44,049 nt of DNA from Leeuwenhoekiella sp. (GTDB lineage: Bacteria > Bacteroidota > Bacteroidia > Flavobacteriales > Flavobacteriaceae). The stretch spans positions 1 to 44,049 of the forward strand of contig PAPI01000038.1 of NCBI GenBank assembly GCA_002708845.1, given 5' to 3'. Below the pieces are notes generated by a model that was not told where the DNA came from, made no database searches, and worked only from the letters and a program-made list of their open reading frames with translations. This document shows positions 1 to 7,142 of the stretch, in pieces (the stretch's first letter is position 1; the number at the start of each line of letters is the position of its first letter). Both the position numbers and the translations under genes were made by a program.

Positions 1-2597
1 AACTCCCATAAAAAATCAAGATTCAATCGTCCATAAGTAAACTGGTTGCGAAACCCGCCAAAAAGACTGCGGGTAAGGTCTTTTATTAATACGCGGTCAT
101 CAAAGTTGTAAACCCCGTCTTCGTTTACATCTTCAAAAGTGTATAATCCCGTCTCAGGATCTACCCCAGTATAGTCATACAGAAACTGAATGTTAAGCGA
201 TTTTCCCACTTTGTAGATGTTTGCATACGAACTCTCATCAATCCCTGGGAAGGCAATCAGGCGATTTTGAGGAATACTCATATTGAGCGAAGCCTGCCAG
301 TTAAAGCGTCCTCTATTCAAATGGGTAGCTACTTCAAACTCCCAGCCAGTGTTCTCCACCGTAGCATCCAGATTCGCCTGTACACTGCTAAATCCCGTGA
401 TGGCAGGCAGGTTATAGCCCACCAGCTGATTGGAAGAACGGTTGCGGTACCAACTCGTATTCAGACGTAAATGGTCATTCAGGAAACCCAGTTCTAAGGC
501 CAGCTCCAGCTTGCGGTTGCGCTCCCACGAATAAATAGGATTGGTCAATTGGGTGGGATACAAACCTCCCCCGCCCGGGGTGGCTGAGTAGGTATCCAGA
601 TACCCGTAATCCCCGATCTGATCGCTTCCGGTAGACCCATAGCTCCCGCGTAATTTGGTAAAGGATAAAAAGGGCTTTAAACCTTGCATCCAGTTTTCTT
701 CACTTAAAATCCACGCCCCGCCTACGGCCCCAAAACTGGCAAAACGCCGTGACGGACCAAATCGGCTGCTGCCGTCACGCCTTCCGGTAAGATTGAGATA
801 GTATTTACGGGCATAATTAAAACCGATACGCCCAAAAGCTGCTGCATAGGCATATTCCTGCGAAGTATTATCAGTCACCACTACTTGTTGAGCTGTAGCA
901 AGATTCCCCAGTAGCTGATCGTTAGAATACCCAATACCAGTTATGCTAAAGGTTGAACCTTGCCGATGCTGAAAGGTACCCCCAATCAAAGCATCCAAAT
1001 TAAATTTCCCCCAGGTATTGCGGTAATTCAGTTGCGGTTCGGCAATCCAGGACTGGCGTTGAGCATTTAAATCAACAGACCTGGAATTAACAAAAGACCA
1101 GAGGGCCGGATTATAAAATTGTAAAGGCTGCTTCACCTCTTCTTCGCTTTTTAACAGCGTATAGCCGGTATTTAAACGTGCTTCCAGTTGTGGGGTGATG
1201 GCATAACTCAGACTCAGATTGCTGATAAGCTGCTGCACACGGGCTTCACTCTCCCGGTACAGGGTCGCAAAAGGATTGGTCCAACTCGAATCTTCCCAGT
1301 TTAACTCTCCGTTTTCGGTATATAATGCCGGTGCATTGGGTGCCAGCGATAAGGCGGTACTTACAAAGCTACTGCCATCAAACTGCCGGTTGTTGTCACT
1401 GCCAAATGAGGTGCTCAATTGCAACTTAAAACGTTCATCGCTGCTGCGGTGGTTCAGACTGAGGTTTGCGGTAAGTTTGGTATACTTAAAATCACCCGGA
1501 AAGACCGAAGTCTCCCGCTGATAGCCCACGCCCAGGTTATAATAGGTACGTTCGCTCCCACCACTAACGCCCAGATTAACTCCGGTGGTTTCTGCGGTGC
1601 CACCAAAAAGGCTTTCCTGCCAGTCGGTATAGCGATCCGTGTCCCACAAAAGCAAATCAGGGGCATTTGATTCTGTAGGGGTTGCTCCGTCATTGGCAAA
1701 GGCTTCCTGCCTCAGGCTGATATAGTCTGCTGTGTTAATCAGAACCAATTTACGGGGTACCACACCGGCCCCGGTATACACCTGCGCGTTAAACCGGGTA
1801 TTTTGCTTCCCGCCTGTTCCTTTTTTGGTGGTGATCAGGATTACGCCATTGGCCCCACGCGAACCGTAAATGGCCGTCGCATCGGCATCTTTCAAAACTT
1901 CGATGCTTTCAATATTCGCAGGATTCAAGGTATTGAGCGGATCTATCCCTCCCAGGCTAGTCAATCCGCTAAAACTATTAAGTGGAGCACTATCTAAGGG
2001 TACTCCATCAATGATATACAGCGGCAGGTTGCCCGAGTTGCTTAACGTATTTCGCAGACTGTTTTGTCCGCGGATTTGTATGCTGGGCGCATTACCCGGT
2101 ACGCCGCTACGCTGTACAATAGAGACCCCCGCCATACGGCCCTGCAAGGCCGCTAGCGGATTGGTCACCGGTTGCCGCTCGATTTCCTCGGCAGTCACCC
2201 GGGCGATGCTTCCCGTTTGCTCCCGGCGGGTGGTGTTGTAATACCCGGCATTGATGGTCACCTCGCCCAGGTTTGTGATATCCTGTTGCAGTTGAATCGT
2301 AAACCTGGTTTGATTCCCAACTGCCAGCAAGAGGGTCTTAAAACCGATATAGCTGACCCGCAGGGTATCCTGAGGCGAGGCCACCAGTTCAAAGGTGCCG
2401 TCCATATCGGTCTGGGTACCGGTATTGCTGTTGGTTAAGGAAATACTCACCCCGGGAATGGGGTTATTATTGGTATCGGTAACCCTGCCGGTTACCTGTT
2501 GTTGGGGCGTAGATGCCCATAAAGGATTTAGCATTGCCCCAAACAGGACAATAACGATCCACGCAGCCCCCGTAAGGCGCGTAGTCTTATTTTTCAT
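1..2597 (-). CDS. SusC/RagA-family TonB-dependent outer-membrane receptor, 3' end outside window
   Basis: Reading the minus strand from ATG at 2597 gives an open frame of 865 codons to the window edge, so the C-terminal barrel end is missing. Residues 1-30 form a signal peptide. Residues about 35-115 read as a CarboxypepD_reg-like beta-sandwich (GRVTDTNNNPIPGVSIS). The plug follows, with the family hallmark DADATAIYGSRGANGVILIT near residue 240. The rest is rich in aromatic beta strands like a 22-strand barrel. SusC-like proteins import oligosaccharides or peptides across the outer membrane with a SusD lipoprotein and TonB energy. The susD partner would lie to the left, outside the window. 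The substrate cannot be told. The frame shows no break within the window. Confidence 0.93.
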   Translation of the reverse strand, partial: MKNKTTRLTGAAWIVIVLFGAMLNPLWASTPQQQVTGRVTDTNNNPIPGVSISLTNSNTGTQTDMDGTFELVASPQDTLRVSYIGFKTLLLAVGNQTRFTIQLQQDITNLGEVTINAGYYNTTRREQTGSIARVTAEEIERQPVTNPLAALQGRMAGVSIVQRSGVPGNAPSIQIRGQNSLRNTLSNSGNLPLYIIDGVPLDSAPLNSFSGLTSLGGIDPLNTLNPANIESIEVLKDADATAIYGSRGANGVILITTKKGTGGKQNTRFNAQVYTGAGVVPRKLVLINTADYISLRQEAFANDGATPTESNAPDLLLWDTDRYTDWQESLFGGTAETTGVNLGVSGGSERTYYNLGVGYQRETSVFPGDFKYTKLTANLSLNHRSSDERFKLQLSTSFGSDNNRQFDGSSFVSTALSLAPNAPALYTENGELNWEDSSWTNPFATLYRESEARVQQLISNLSLSYAITPQLEARLNTGYTLLKSEEEVKQPLQFYNPALWSFVNSRSVDLNAQRQSWIAEPQLNYRNTWGKFNLDALIGGTFQHRQGSTFSITGIGYSNDQLLGNLATAQQVVVTDNTSQEYAYAAAFGRIGFNYARKYYLNLTGRRDGSSRFGPSRRFASFGAVGGAWILSEENWMQGLKPFLSFTKLRGSYGSTGSDQIGDYGYLDTYSATPGGGGLYPTQLTNPIYSWERNRKLELALELGFLNDHLRLNTSWYRNRSSNQLVGYNLPAITGFSSVQANLDATVENTGWEFEVATHLNRGRFNWQASLNMSIPQNRLIAFPGIDESSYANIYKVGKSLNIQFLYDYTGVDPETGLYTFEDVNEDGVYNFDDRVLIKDLTRSLFGGFRNQFTYGRLNLDFLWE

Positions 2598-2640
2598 AAC
2601 TTCGTCGTGTTAATTAAACAATCAATTTGTTTAAGCTCAC

Positions 2641-2678
2641 GCCTTCCCGGGGACTCCAATCACAGGGAAGGCTTTTTT
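2641..2678 (+). terminator. Terminator-like hairpin beside the susC start, read on the plus strand
   Basis: GCCTTCCC at 2641-2648 pairs with GGGAAGGC at 2665-2672 across a 16-nt loop and is followed directly by six T. This is an intrinsic-terminator shape for plus-strand transcription. No plus-strand gene ends here, because the gene to the left runs the other way. On the minus strand the same stem lies in the susC 5' leader, about 45-75 nt before the start codon. It may end an antisense RNA over the susC start or act as a leader hairpin. Confidence 0.5.
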
Positions 2679-3229
2679 GCTTAATATGGCTCTTAAAAAT
2701 ACCCTCACGTCATTCTGAACTTGTTTCAGAATCGCATCTGCCAGTACTACCAACTTATTTGATTCTGAAAACATCTGGATAACCAGATCATGTCAGCTTA
2801 ACGAAAGACTAAAATTCTTAAAAGCCTTTTCTCTTCTTCACAGACCCTAAAGTCTGCCAGCTCTTTTTTATTATGGCTAATTCACCGGTGTGCTTAAACC
2901 TACCCGGTATAAGCCCAGGCCGTTTGCACAGGGCAACCGGCGTTTCCCACCCAACTACAGGTTACTCGTAGGGGAATAACCCATAACCCACGGGTGACTT
3001 AGCGGATTATGACGTGTACCCGTAAACACGTGCTTTTACCCTCATCCCCCCGCCCTTCTCCCAAAGAGAAGGGGGCTTGAGTCAACTGCTTTTAGTTTCT
3101 AAATCTCGAAATGCTATTCTTAAGTCTTCCCTCGGTTCAGAATAGTCCCTGAGTACTTCAAATCCATTTAATGAGATTTGTGTATTTCCGAACTTTAGAA
3201 ACGAGATTCTTACTTCTATTCTTGATTCC

Positions 3230-3641
3230 TTTCTTTTGTCTTGATACAAAAGAAACAACCCGTCTATCCAGCCGGGCAGGAAGATCAAGGCTCACAAGAC
3301 GGTATCTAAATTTATCGTTCGCTGCACTGCATTGTCTCTAACTAAAATAGCCCAACGCGGCAAGCTGGCTCATTCGCTAGAATAGTCCACCGGACTATTC
3401 TTTAACGCTCTGCCCTAAATTTCACGATACCTTCTTGTAGGCCGTTTCCAAAATTGGAACTAAGAATAGTATTCTTTAGTTTCCTTTTGGTCAGTATAGC
3501 AAGGGTATCCCGTTAAAAATTTCTGAAGCCTTGGAAGAAATTTAGGGATGCGCTTGCGGTTTTTGCGATAGCAAAAAATACCTATCCAAAAGGCGTCCTT
3601 TCTTTTGGTTCGTTTTCTTTAGACGAGTAAAGAAAATGAAC
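3230..3641. repeat. Hairpin-bounded intergenic block (possible non-autonomous element)
   Basis: The left edge is a perfect 10-bp palindrome, TTTCTTTTGT (3230-3239) with ACAAAAGAAA (3246-3255). The right edge is a 13-bp stem, GTTCGTTTTCTTT (3608-3620) with AAAGAAAATGAAC (3629-3641), one G-T wobble. Inside lie GAATAGTCC acc GGACTATTC (3380-3400) and facing GGTATC (3301-3306) and GATACC (3426-3431). No protein is encoded. The edges share a TTTCTTTTG sequence. It resembles a multi-copy flavobacterial intergenic element, but copy number cannot be checked from one window. Confidence 0.4.
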
Positions 3642-3938
3642 GGAACACCCTATAGAACCTCTAATCACTCAAACACAAAGGGTTTACTCTACTCTCAAAT
3701 CCTTTTATAGAAATATGCTCGATCAAGAAACTAAGAATATCACCTCATGTATACCATTGGCAAAAATCACTTTAAAAAATTAAACACATCACCCCGTGCG
3801 GGATGCCGACCATTTTGGCCTATAGGATGTAGGGGAAAAAGGGATGCGAAGCTTTATAGAGAAGAATGCGACTTTGAAAATGTTAGTTGAGGATTGTAAA
3901 ATGCCCGAATACAAAAAGGGACATGAGGGCTCAACTTA

Positions 3939-4054
3939 TCGGATTGGGGTACTGGTATACCTACGTACAATAAGCGGCACACTCACGTCCCCGGGGCCGT
4001 GAGCATCCAAACTTATCCTCTCGTACGTTTAAAATTACCAGTTTTTCAATCCGA
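3939..4054. ncRNA. 116-nt imperfect palindrome, candidate structured RNA or cruciform
   Basis: The arms at 3939-3957 and 4036-4054 pair over 19 positions: TCGGATTG with CAATCCGA, then GGG opposite TTT (wobble) and one mismatch, then ACTGGTA with TACCAGT. Inside them ACGTAC (3963-3968) pairs with GTACGT (4023-4028), ATAAG (3970-3974) with CTTAT (4012-4016), and CTCACG (3982-3987) with CGTGAG (3998-4003). The result is a long, regularly interrupted hairpin lying 140 bp before the XRE gene. I cannot assign it to a known RNA family. Flavo-1 RNA is one family to test. The strand is undetermined. Confidence 0.5.
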
Positions 4055-4141
4055 GATTCAAAGCGAATGCTTCTAATATGTTATGCTAAGAAGTTTCGCA
4101 AATATATAATTCTGAAGTAAATATAAACAATTATTTCAAAA

Positions 4142-4159
4142 TGCGGTCTGCAAACCGCA
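4142..4159. promoter_or_regulatory. Palindromic operator candidate before the XRE gene
   Basis: TGCGGT ctgcaa ACCGCA is a perfect 6-bp inverted repeat with a 6-nt spacer, centred 43 bp before the start of the small XRE-type regulator. Small HTH proteins of this kind commonly bind such palindromes in their own promoter region, so autoregulation is inferred. Confidence 0.5.
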
Positions 4160-4193
4160 CTTATTCGTATTCCAACTCTTTCTTTTGTTTTAA

Positions 4194-4436
4194 ATGGAAT
4201 ATAATAAAGCTATATACTCCCTTATCAAACAGCTGTTTTTAGAATCAGGCCTTTCGAAAAGAAGGTTTGCTAAAAATCATTTTATAGAAGATAGCACTCT
4301 TAGAGACATCTTAAATAAATCAGACTATCAAATTTCCTTGATAACGATTTATCGTATTTGCGAAGGACAAAATATGACTCCAGCAGATTTTTTTAAAAAA
4401 GTGCAAGATTTACACCCAGATGCAAAATTGAATTAA
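4194..4436 (+). CDS. Small XRE/Cro-type HTH regulator
   Basis: An 80-residue protein made almost entirely of one helix-turn-helix domain. Residues 20-60 (LSKRRFAKNHFIEDSTLRDI then ISLITIYRICEGQNMTPADF) match the XRE pattern, in which a recognition helix is followed by a helix ending in a 'P..F' turn. It is the first gene of the defence island, and the palindrome at 4142-4159 before it is a likely binding site. It probably acts as a repressor of itself or of the island. Controller proteins of restriction systems have this size and fold, but the type III genes are 1.7 kb away, so a control role over them is only inferred. Confidence 0.75.
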   Translation: MEYNKAIYSLIKQLFLESGLSKRRFAKNHFIEDSTLRDILNKSDYQISLITIYRICEGQNMTPADFFKKVQDLHPDAKLN

Positions 4437-4495
4437 TAGGATTAGTTAGTTCTCTCTATTGCATTTATGCTTTCCATTCCGCAACACCAATATTT

Positions 4496-5122
4496 ATGAT
4501 GACGTTTAAGGAAATAGATGAGCGGATTAACCATTATCAAGAGGAATTAGAATGGAGTGTAATGATATTAAAGAATTCAATAAAAGATGAAGAATACAAT
4601 AAAAAACTCGATGTCATTGGAATATTAGGATATGAAATAGCTAGAGTTGAGTTTTTTAGCTTTGTTACAGCAACTTATATAGACTTGCTTTGTACATATC
4701 GAAACCTTAGGCGCTCAAAAACGGATTGGGAAAAATTCTATAATTTGAGAATTGCTTACCTCACGATCTATGAAACTATTAATACCTATTATAAATTTAA
4801 AGGTGAAATATATAAGTCTGTGAGTAAGGAAAACAAGAAAATTTATAAGAGATTTTTCGAAATGCTGAACGACGAATTATATGAATTTAAGCAAGAATTT
4901 CAATATGATATAATAATGCCAAAAATTAGGAATAAGTCTTCTGCACATTATGATAGAAACTTTCTAGAATATTACTCTAGCTTTGAGATAATGAAAAAGG
5001 ACGAATCAAAAGATATTATAAGGAGTTTCTTATATTTTTTAAATCCCCTACATTATTTTTCTTTTAGCTTGATAGAAGGAAAAGTAGATAAATTCTTATT
5101 TCTAAATAGTTGGTTATCGTAA
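4496..5122 (+). CDS. HEPN/AbiU2-like protein, candidate RNase toxin
   Basis: A 208-residue, mostly alpha-helical, Lys-, Tyr- and Phe-rich protein without a signal peptide. Around residues 145-155 it has IRNKSSAHYD, which fits the RX4-6H active-site motif of HEPN ribonucleases (Arg, five residues, His). The phrase 'IRNK..AHYD' is the form I associate with AbiU2-like HEPN proteins. HEPN proteins act in abortive infection and toxin-antitoxin systems by cutting RNA. No nucleotidyltransferase partner is next to it. It lies 59 bp after the XRE gene, which could be its regulator or antitoxin. The fold call rests on the motif and helical content only. Confidence 0.5.
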   Translation: MMTFKEIDERINHYQEELEWSVMILKNSIKDEEYNKKLDVIGILGYEIARVEFFSFVTATYIDLLCTYRNLRRSKTDWEKFYNLRIAYLTIYETINTYYKFKGEIYKSVSKENKKIYKRFFEMLNDELYEFKQEFQYDIIMPKIRNKSSAHYDRNFLEYYSSFEIMKKDESKDIIRSFLYFLNPLHYFSFSLIEGKVDKFLFLNSWLS

Positions 5123-5275
5123 GAAATTTTATCTAAAAAATACTTAAAACATTGTTTAACCGCTAAATAAAAAGCTTTTAATACCCATTCGGGCATAAAT
5201 GCTTCCAGTTTAAAGAACATGCTTTTAAAAATTCTTCTGTGAAATAAGAAAAGATTTTTTCATTTATACGTTATA

Positions 5276-5950
5276 ATGATTCAGTATACCACACATAATT
5301 TTAACAGACCAATCGCTTGGAATATCAAAAGAGAACCAATTTATAGAATTCTCGATGATGTAAAATGGATGGATAACTTCTTTGAAACAGGTGAATTGAT
5401 GCTAAGCTGTTTTCAGAATTTTAAAAATTATAAAGATGAAATGCAGGGTGATAGTGAGGAAGGACATGGAGTCCTTGGTAATACAGATGACAAAGGAAAC
5501 GTTAGTGCCTACATTTATGATTCCGGTTCGAACGCATTTGTAATGTCTACAACTGCAATTTTATCTGAAGAAGTTATTAAAGATTTTAAAGGTAAATGCG
5601 CGATCAAAATTAATCACCCCACATATTTTGCTTTGGAAGTCGCTAAGAAACTACCTTTTATATCAAGTGGGCTTGAAGGACATTGCGATTATATAGATAG
5701 CAGAGTTTATTTTTTAGATTCAGAAAATGAAAACAAACAAAGCTTTGAAAAGTTAGATTTTAATAATGATATTAATTCGATTGAGCTATTTAAAGAAATG
5801 ACGAATGGAAGAGAATTATTTATAAAGGATTCTAAGTATATTCATCAAAACGAATATCGTTTAATCTGGTTTTCAATAAAAGATGTTTCTGCATCAGCTT
5901 TTATAAAATGTCCTGAAGCAATAGCCTTTTGCGAACCGATTATTTTTTAA
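5276..5950 (+). CDS. Unknown protein, DUF2971-like features
   Basis: A 224-residue soluble protein with no signal peptide or membrane segment. An early segment reads FFETGELMLSCFQNFKNYKD, followed by EMQGDSEEG, and near the end comes HQNEYRLIWFSI. This pattern ('target is on floor, F.. D ..EG', then late 'Q.EYR') resembles DUF2971-like proteins, which are frequent in defence islands and biochemically undefined. The QNE within HQNEYR could be a QxE motif as in ADP-ribosyltransferases, but that is a guess. The gene stands alone, with 153 bp before it and 70 bp after it. Its AT-rich codon use matches the HEPN-like gene, so both may have arrived together. Confidence 0.4.
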   Translation: MIQYTTHNFNRPIAWNIKREPIYRILDDVKWMDNFFETGELMLSCFQNFKNYKDEMQGDSEEGHGVLGNTDDKGNVSAYIYDSGSNAFVMSTTAILSEEVIKDFKGKCAIKINHPTYFALEVAKKLPFISSGLEGHCDYIDSRVYFLDSENENKQSFEKLDFNNDINSIELFKEMTNGRELFIKDSKYIHQNEYRLIWFSIKDVSASAFIKCPEAIAFCEPIIF

Positions 5951-5976
5951 TCAATAATTCTTAATTAAGAGAACGT

Positions 5977-6018
5977 AATCCCTAAAAATAGCTATATTTG
6001 GGGAATACAATCCCTAAA
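5977..6018 (+). promoter_or_regulatory. Promoter with operator-like repeats for the ATPase-type III RM cluster
   Basis: TATATTTG at 5993-6000 matches the Bacteroidota -7 element TAnnTTTG. AATCCCTAAA occurs at 5977-5986 and again at 6009-6018, 32 bp apart, on either side of it. The second copy also faces TTTGGGGA (5997-6004), giving an imperfect palindrome that covers the transcription start and reaches the ATPase start codon at 6021. A repressor bound here would block both transcription and ribosome access. The binding protein is unknown. Confidence 0.5.
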
Positions 6019-6020
6019 TA

Positions 6021-7136
6021 ATGATTAATCGCGATTTAGAACTTAAGATTGAAAAGCGTTTTGGCTCAGGCAAGGTAATTTTATTAATTGGCCCAAGACA
6101 GGTAGGAAAAACTACACTTTTTAATAAGTTGCTTAAAGATAAAGACTATCTTTTTTTAAACGGAGACGATCCCACGGTACGTAAAATTCTTACCAGTCCT
6201 AACTTAGAACAACTCAAAAATATCATTGGCAACTATAAACTGGTCTTTATTGATGAAGCCCAGCGCATTGAGCATATAGGACTTACTCTAAAGTTAATTA
6301 CAGATCAACTTAAAGATATTCAGGTATTGGTAAGCGGTTCTTCAGCCTTTGAACTGAATAATTATACACAAGAACCACTCACCGGTAGAAAATGGGAATA
6401 TCAGCTCTTTCCTATATCCTGGAGTGAGTTTGAAGCGCATGCCGGCTATCTCAAAGCACAACAACAATTGGAGTTACGTATAATTTACGGCATGTATCCT
6501 GAAGTTATAACCCATTTTGGGGATGAGAAAGAGATATTAAAACAACTCACAGACAGTTATTTATATAAAGATCTTTTAAGTTATGGCGGTATTCGCAAAC
6601 CCGAAATATTAGAAAAACTACTACGTGCTCTGGCCTTTCAAATAGGCAGTGAAGTAAGCTATAATGAACTCGCTCAATTATTAGGGATTGATAAAAAAAC
6701 GGTGGCCTCTTACATAGACCTGTTAAGCCAGGCTTATGTGGTCTTTAAACTCCCAAGCTACAGTAAAAATTTACGCAATGAGATTAAGACCAATCAAAAG
6801 ATTTATTTCTACGACACCGGCGTGCGTAATATGATAATAGGAGATTTGAATCCGCTTGAGCTAAGACAGGATAAAGGCAACCTCTGGGAAAATTTTTTAA
6901 TTGCAGAGCGTTTAAAGCAAAATGCCTATACGGGATCTCTGGCTAAAAGCTACTTTTGGAGAACGGTTTCCCAGCAGGAAGTAGATTATGTAGAAGAAGA
7001 AGGCGGAAGAATCAACGCTTTTGAATTTAAATGGAATCCCAATAGTAAGGTTAAAATCCCTAAAACCTTTGAAGCAACTTACGATACCCGTATTGCAGTA
7101 ATACATAACGATAATTTTCGAGATTTTTTAAAATAA
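6021..7136 (+). CDS. AAA_14/DUF4143-type ATPase
   Basis: A 371-residue P-loop ATPase. Walker A is GPRQVGKTT at residues 24-32, Walker B is VFIDEA at 75-80, and a sensor-like VLVSGSSA follows. The C-terminal half is the DUF4143 region: a winged-helix-like stretch (YNELAQLLGIDKKTVASYID), then a PD-(D/E)XK-like pattern with 'QEVDYV' and 'AFEFKW'. Such proteins are common orphan ATPases in Bacteroidota with no agreed function. Here the stop codon is 6 bp before the mod start and the gene has its own promoter at 5993-6000, so it is probably co-transcribed with the restriction genes. A helper role in defence is inference. Confidence 0.85.
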   Translation: MINRDLELKIEKRFGSGKVILLIGPRQVGKTTLFNKLLKDKDYLFLNGDDPTVRKILTSPNLEQLKNIIGNYKLVFIDEAQRIEHIGLTLKLITDQLKDIQVLVSGSSAFELNNYTQEPLTGRKWEYQLFPISWSEFEAHAGYLKAQQQLELRIIYGMYPEVITHFGDEKEILKQLTDSYLYKDLLSYGGIRKPEILEKLLRALAFQIGSEVSYNELAQLLGIDKKTVASYIDLLSQAYVVFKLPSYSKNLRNEIKTNQKIYFYDTGVRNMIIGDLNPLELRQDKGNLWENFLIAERLKQNAYTGSLAKSYFWRTVSQQEVDYVEEEGGRINAFEFKWNPNSKVKIPKTFEATYDTRIAVIHNDNFRDFLK

Positions 7137-7142
7137 AGATGT

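Larger units (their letters stand above)
2598..4193. other. 1.6-kb gene-free stretch rich in hairpins
   Basis: No reading frame here looks like a protein. The stretch holds many short perfect inverted repeats. One is an 8-bp arm REP-like palindrome at 2712-2732 (ATTCTGAA cttgt TTCAGAAT), similar to a sequence I recall as common between flavobacterial genes. Others are ACGTGT/ACACGT around 3012-3031, an 8-bp stem at 3053-3073 (CCCTTCTC/GAGAAGGG) and a 9-bp stem at 3380-3400 (GAATAGTCC acc GGACTATTC). The larger blocks at 3230-3641 and 3939-4054 are listed separately. It separates the receptor gene from the defence island and may be a junction made by repeated insertions. Confidence 0.6.

Noticed and set aside
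3082-3288. Minus-strand 68-codon frame
   Set aside because: It crosses the hairpin at 3230-3255, has low-complexity charged composition and belongs to the repeat-like block.
4016-4028. Fragment like the 23S rRNA sarcin-ricin loop (GTACGAGAGGA on the minus strand)
   Set aside because: The similarity stops after about 11 bases and nothing else of rRNA follows. It is explained by the palindrome.
3939-4054. Retron msr-msd RNA
   Set aside because: No reverse transcriptase gene is present near the palindrome.
3931-4100. attC-like site (GCTCAAC near 3929 and GTTATGC near 4080)
   Set aside because: The two ends do not pair with each other as integron sites must, and there is no integron integrase in the window.
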